Made by a program: the position numbers and the translations under genes. Shown here piece after piece: positions 30,413 to 34,394 of a stretch of 34,394 bases of DNA (position 1 is its first letter; the number at the start of each line of letters is the position of its first letter). The stretch comes from a virus, in the IMG/VR virus record IMGVR_UViG_3300030107_005422, positions 1-34,394 of that record; one strand, 5' to 3'. The notes under the pieces were generated by a model. It was not told where the DNA came from, made no database searches, and worked only from the letters and a program-made list of their open reading frames with translations.

Positions 30413-32982
30413 GTTTAAAAGAATGTATTTTAAATGCTAATAAAGAGGGAATTATTGATGATCAAAAAAAATCAGACATCCAAGGTCATTTTGAAAGTTT
30501 AGAAAAAGATTTTATTAATCAAGGTTTATCAAAAACTGATGCAGAAAAAGAGGCGGGTAAATTAACTTATGATGCTTTAAAGCATGAGGCTATTGAAAAG
30601 AAAAGACAAGCTATGCTTACTCTTATTGCCCAAGCAAAAATTAAAAAATTTATGAAAACATTTCGTAATGCAAGTGGAGAATTAGATCCAGCGGAGGCAA
30701 TGGTAGCAGCTCTTTCTCCTAATCATAGAATGCCATTTTCTGATTTACAATCCCGATACATGACAGTTAGAGGACAAATATACAAACGTATGACAAATTA
30801 TATTTTAAAATTTAAAAGAACAATGACGGGTGGTACTGTAAATGAAAAAGTAATGGATGATGTTGTGAGAGAAATGTTTGAGCCTGGAAGTACAAAAAAT
30901 CCTATTGCAAAAGAATTAGCCGAGGCTGTGAGTGATGCTTTGGAATTTGCTAGAACAAAATATAATGCCGCTGGTGGAAGAATACAAAAATTAAAAAAAT
31001 ATGGAATGCCACAAAACCATGATTCTATTTTAGTTACTAAATTTACTAAAGAGGCTTGGATAAAAAAAGTTGGAGGCTATGATGATAAAGGTAAGTTTAA
31101 CGGAAAAGGAATGTTAAATCTTGATGAAATGATAGATGAAAAAACAGGGCTAAAATTTAATGAAAATAGTTTGTATCTTGCTCTTGGGGAAGTTTGGGAA
31201 ACAATTACAACTGAGGGTTATAACAAAGTTAGACCAGGCACATCAGCTGGATATGGAAAAAGTATTGGTAATAGAAGAACAGATCATCGTTTTTTAAAAT
31301 TTAAAGATGCTGATACCTGGATGGAATATCAACGAGAATTTGGTAAGTCAGATCCATTTTCTACTGTAATTGGACATCTTGATAGTATGGCAAGAGATAT
31401 AACATCTATGGAAGTTTTAGGTGCAAATCCTAATGCAACAATTAGATGGATGAAAGATACTTTAAAAAAACAAGGAGCTTTAGATGATCAAAAAGGATTA
31501 AAAAGAAAAAAACAAATGCCTGGAAGAACAAATAAAGACAGAATGAGAGTAAAAACAAATTTAATTGAAAATATATGGGCATTACATAATGGCTCTTTAA
31601 ATGCACCTATTGATGGATCTGTATCAAGATCTTTAGCGGGTGTTCGTCAATTACTGACAGCTGCTCAACTTGGATCAGCATCTATTCTAGCTTTAGGTGA
31701 TTTTAACTTTACGAGAATTGCAGCTAGATTTAATGGATTAAATGCAACAAGAGCAATGTTTTCTAATTTAAAACAAATGTCAAAGGGGATGTATTCTAAT
31801 GAATTAGCAGAAGTAGCAATGTCATCGGGTTTAATAGCAGAATCTTTTTTAACTGTAGGGGCTGCCCAGGCACGATTAATGGGCGATATATATTCTCCCG
31901 AATTAGCAAAAAGAATTAATGAAACTGTACTTAGAGTAAGTGGATTATCACACATGACACAAGCGGGTAAAATGGGTTTTGGTATGGAATTTTTTAGAAC
32001 ATTATCTAAATATTCTAATTTAAAATATAATAAACTTAATTCTTCTTTTAGAGGATTTTTAGAACGAAATGGTATTGGAGAAGATGCTTGGAATATTATA
32101 CGATCAACACCACAATATGAACACAAAGGAGTGAAGTTTATTCGCCCCGATGATATTTTTGCCAATACTGATATTTCAGAAAATGTGGCAAAAGATATAT
32201 CTAACCGATTAATGGATGGAATTAATAGAGAAATAGAATTTGCAGTACCATCTGCATCGTATCGAGCTAAAGCAACTTTAAAAGGAGATACAAGACCTGG
32301 TACAATACAAGGAGAGTTATTGTTATCTGCGGGAATGTATAAAAATTTTGCATTAACTATTGCTTATACTCATATAGCAAGAGCTATGTTTGGTAATGTT
32401 AAAACATTTGCTGGTAAAACTGGATATGCTACAAGTTTGTTTCTTACATCAACTTTAATAGGAGCATTAACTGTTGAGTTAAAAAATCTTTCAAAAGGAA
32501 AAGATGTAACTAAATGGGAAGATATGGATGCAAAATATTGGGCTTATGCAGCAGTACATGGTGGAGGATTTTCAATCTTTGCAGATTTTATATATTCAAC
32601 TGTTAATAGATTTGGTGGGGGTATAGCAACAACTATTGCTGGATCTCCTGTAGCTCTAGCACAAGATACATTTAGATTAGCGGTTACTAACCCCTATAAA
32701 GAAATATCTGATTTATTTACAGAAGATGATTATGATGTGAATTGGGGTAAGGATCTATCAAATTATTTTAAAAGATATATGCCTGGAGCATCTTTATGGC
32801 AAATACGATTACTTATTGAAAGAATATTTGTGGACACATTACAAGAATGGGCTGATCCAGAATTTAATAAATCAGTAAGAAAAAAGGAGAATAAATTAAG
32901 AAAAAGAACTGGACAGGAATATTGGTGGGGAGCTGGAGATAAAAAACCAGAAAGATCACCAGAAATAAATATATTTAAATAA
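30409..32982 (+). CDS. Second large virion/polyvalent-type protein
   Basis: About 857 aa from ATG 30409, which overlaps the preceding TGA (ATGA). The N-terminal part is helical (about 1-250), with YGMPQNHDSILVTKF and later GALTVELKNLSKGKDV, then GGGFSIFADFIYSTVNRFGGG near the C-terminus. The last part has Gly-rich hydrophobic segments and LALAQDTF-like helix, a pattern I associate with C-terminal regions of large phage polyvalent proteins (perhaps LPD38-like). It probably travels in the virion with the preceding protein. No catalytic motif is visible. Confidence 0.65.
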   Translation: MSLKECILNANKEGIIDDQKKSDIQGHFESLEKDFINQGLSKTDAEKEAGKLTYDALKHEAIEKKRQAMLTLIAQAKIKKFMKTFRNASGELDPAEAMVAALSPNHRMPFSDLQSRYMTVRGQIYKRMTNYILKFKRTMTGGTVNEKVMDDVVREMFEPGSTKNPIAKELAEAVSDALEFARTKYNAAGGRIQKLKKYGMPQNHDSILVTKFTKEAWIKKVGGYDDKGKFNGKGMLNLDEMIDEKTGLKFNENSLYLALGEVWETITTEGYNKVRPGTSAGYGKSIGNRRTDHRFLKFKDADTWMEYQREFGKSDPFSTVIGHLDSMARDITSMEVLGANPNATIRWMKDTLKKQGALDDQKGLKRKKQMPGRTNKDRMRVKTNLIENIWALHNGSLNAPIDGSVSRSLAGVRQLLTAAQLGSASILALGDFNFTRIAARFNGLNATRAMFSNLKQMSKGMYSNELAEVAMSSGLIAESFLTVGAAQARLMGDIYSPELAKRINETVLRVSGLSHMTQAGKMGFGMEFFRTLSKYSNLKYNKLNSSFRGFLERNGIGEDAWNIIRSTPQYEHKGVKFIRPDDIFANTDISENVAKDISNRLMDGINREIEFAVPSASYRAKATLKGDTRPGTIQGELLLSAGMYKNFALTIAYTHIARAMFGNVKTFAGKTGYATSLFLTSTLIGALTVELKNLSKGKDVTKWEDMDAKYWAYAAVHGGGFSIFADFIYSTVNRFGGGIATTIAGSPVALAQDTFRLAVTNPYKEISDLFTEDDYDVNWGKDLSNYFKRYMPGASLWQIRLLIERIFVDTLQEWADPEFNKSVRKKENKLRKRTGQEYWWGAGDKKPERSPEINIFK

Positions 32983-32991
32983 ATTTTTTAC

Positions 32992-33020
32992 TTAACAAAG
33001 ATAACATTTTTCTATATGAT
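32992..33020 (+). promoter_or_regulatory. Probable late promoter (tail fibre and lysis genes)
   Basis: TTAACA (32992-32997), a 17-bp spacer and TATGAT (33015-33020). From TATGAT on, 16 bases match the promoter at 12606 with one change, and a hairpin follows in both. It should drive the fibre gene and, if the genome is circular, the lysis genes. Confidence 0.7.
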
Positions 33021-33029
33021 TCCTAATAT

Positions 33030-33056
33030 GCTGGTTGGATTACCAGCTTTTTTTTT
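33030..33056 (+). terminator. Hairpin plus T9 right after the promoter
   Basis: GCTGGT pairs with ACCAGC around TGGATT, followed by nine T. It ends transcription of the ejection genes. It also begins only about ten bases after the -10 of the promoter just upstream. Confidence 0.8.
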
Positions 33057-33078
33057 GCAATTTCTATAAAATTTTAAT

Positions 33079-34394
33079 ATGACAATATCATCAACGACTA
33101 CTAAGAATAGTTATTCGGGCAATGGCTCAACTACTGCATTTGCTTATGGTTTTTATATACCAGCATCAACAGATATACAGGTAATAGTAAGATCATCAAC
33201 AGGTACAGAAACTGTAAAAGCCGAGGGTACTGGATCTACCAATTATGCTATAACTGGTGTAGGATCTGCATCGGGTGGAAATGTTACATTTGTCACCGCA
33301 CCCGCATCTGGGGAAACAGTTGTTTTACGAAGAAATACAGCTAAGACACAAGCAACTGATTATGTTGCTAATGATCCTTTCCCAGCAGAAACACATGAAG
33401 ATGCTCTCGATAAGCTCACAATTATTGGTCAAGATTTACAAGAACAAGTTGATCGTTCATTAAAACTATCAAGAACAAACACAATGACCTCAACAGAATT
33501 TACTGTTGGATCATCTGATCGTGCATCAAAGATTTTAGCTTTTGATAGTACAGGAGAATTATCAGTTACCCAGGAGTTAGGTACAGTTAAAGGCAACTGG
33601 GCAGCTAGTACAAGTTATGTTGTAAGAGATATTATTAAGGACACAAATAATAATAATATTTATATTTGTTTAACAGCTCATACTTCTTCTGGAGCAGTTC
33701 CAATTTCAACAAACACCGATGCTGCTAAATGGAGTTTATTAGTAGATGCTGCATCAGCAACGACAAGTCAAACTGCTGCTGCATCAAGTGCCACAGCTGC
33801 GGCTAACTCAGCGACAGCTGCTGCATCAAGTGCCTCAACTGCGAGTGGACATAAAGATACTGCAACCACAAAAGCTAGTGAAGCTGCGTCTAGTGCTACT
33901 GCTGCGGCATCATCAGCCAGTTCTGCTGCTACAAGCTATGACAATTTTGACGATAGATATTTAGGAGCAAAATCTTCTGATCCATCTGCTGATAACGATG
34001 GAGATAGTTTAGTTACTGGCGCTCAATATTTTAATTCGTCAAACAATGTAATGATGGTTTACACAGGATCTGCCTGGGTAAGAACAACTCCATCATCTTC
34101 GGATCAAACAAATATTAATACTCTATCTGCTAGTGCAGTTGTTACTGATATGGGTTTACTTGCTACATCAGCAGTAATCGAAGATATGGGATTACTTGCA
34201 ACGTCAGCTAATGTAACTGCTATGGGTTTACTAGGGGTATCTGGTGTTATAACTGACATGGGATTACTGGGTACAAGTGCAGTTGTTACTGATATGGACT
34301 TATTAGGAACGTCAGCGAATGTTACAAACATGGCTACTTTAGGGGCTAGTGGGGTTGTATCAAATATTGCAACTGTTGCTGGATCAATAGCCAA
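33079..34394 (+). CDS. Tail fibre protein, N-terminal part (partial)
   Basis: At least 438 codons, open at the right edge. Residues about 1-130 match the T7 tail-fibre attachment type (NSYSGNGSTTAFAYGFYIP, then ETVVLRRNT and EDALDKLTIIGQDLQEQVDR). Ala/Ser/Thr-rich coil sequence spans about 225-290, and GAQYFNSSNN with WVRTTPS follows near 320-340. From 352 on there are 12-residue repeats. The receptor-binding end is outside. No Shine-Dalgarno site precedes ATG; the leader is A/T-rich. Confidence 0.88.
   Translation, partial: MTISSTTTKNSYSGNGSTTAFAYGFYIPASTDIQVIVRSSTGTETVKAEGTGSTNYAITGVGSASGGNVTFVTAPASGETVVLRRNTAKTQATDYVANDPFPAETHEDALDKLTIIGQDLQEQVDRSLKLSRTNTMTSTEFTVGSSDRASKILAFDSTGELSVTQELGTVKGNWAASTSYVVRDIIKDTNNNNIYICLTAHTSSGAVPISTNTDAAKWSLLVDAASATTSQTAAASSATAAANSATAAASSASTASGHKDTATTKASEAASSATAAASSASSAATSYDNFDDRYLGAKSSDPSADNDGDSLVTGAQYFNSSNNVMMVYTGSAWVRTTPSSSDQTNINTLSASAVVTDMGLLATSAVIEDMGLLATSANVTAMGLLGVSGVITDMGLLGTSAVVTDMDLLGTSANVTNMATLGASGVVSNIATVAGSIA
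34132..34394 (+). repeat. 12-residue (36-bp) repeats of the fibre shaft
   Basis: About seven copies of a unit like SAVVTDMGLLAT run to the window edge, with changes in most copies (SAVIEDMGLLAT, SANVTAMGLLGV, SGVITDMGLLGT). They probably build a trimeric shaft. Repeats of this kind can cause assembly breaks. Confidence 0.75.

Noticed and set aside
33275-33964. Plus-strand frames of 62 and 72 aa within the fibre gene
   Set aside because: They are +1 shadows of the fibre frame; their Gln/Leu/His richness comes from shifted Ala/Ser/Thr codons.
34104-34394. Minus-strand frame of 96 aa at the right edge
   Set aside because: It mirrors the 12-residue fibre repeats and has no independent support.

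Overview
The window looks like most of the genome of a temperate, AT-rich, T7-like (podovirus-type) tailed phage of a marine alphaproteobacterium. The head and tail set supports the podovirus call: large terminase, head-tail connector-type portal, scaffold, coat, gp11-like tail tube, nozzle, gp13/14/15/16-like ejection proteins and a T7-type tail fibre. There is no phage RNA polymerase and no DNA polymerase in the window. The strong A/T bias, GTA-type holin, DUF6362-like and Bbp19-like genes suggest a SAR11-like or related alphaproteobacterial host; that is inference. A tail-fibre 3' end lies at position 1 and a tail-fibre 5' portion runs off position 34394, so the window is probably a circular or concatemeric genome cut inside the fibre gene, with some fibre sequence missing.

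Layout. (1) 1-4654, plus strand: end of a fibre gene, a tightly overlapping run of small secreted, membrane and coiled-coil proteins, then a lysis block (T4-type lysozyme, small membrane protein, 3-TM holin) with a small PD-(D/E)XK nuclease gene. (2) 4843-7165, minus strand: tyrosine integrase and five small upstream genes, closed by tandem minus-strand terminators and driven from an operator-containing promoter at 7188-7215. (3) 7244-7531: an attP-like region: the exact 5' half of a tRNA-Asp(GTC) flanked by tandem 12-bp arm-type repeats and a 10-bp phased repeat. (4) 7532-10424, minus strand: recombination operon (RecB/Cas4-like exonuclease, probable annealing protein, SSB-like protein, excisionase-like HTH, MazG-like protein and others). 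(5) 10495-11087: divergent CI-like and Cro-like regulators around overlapping promoters, with copies of a GCA-N5-TGC operator that also occurs in the promoters of regions 2 and 4. (6) 11062-12617, plus strand: early right genes, including a winged-helix replication-type protein. (7) 12606-32982, plus strand: packaging, head, tail and ejection genes. (8) 32992-34394: a promoter fused to a hairpin, then the tail fibre.

How the parts fit. The CI-like repressor probably silences both minus-strand early operons and the Cro side through one operator family. Int, the excisionase-like HTH and attP would handle integration into a host tRNA-Asp gene. Late expression probably starts from two near-identical promoter plus immediate hairpin elements, before the terminase genes and before the fibre. 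The most unusual proteins are the large ejection proteins: one of 1266 aa carries a membrane block, a ParB-like segment and a zeta-toxin-like P-loop kinase segment, and has a possible second gene printed inside it.
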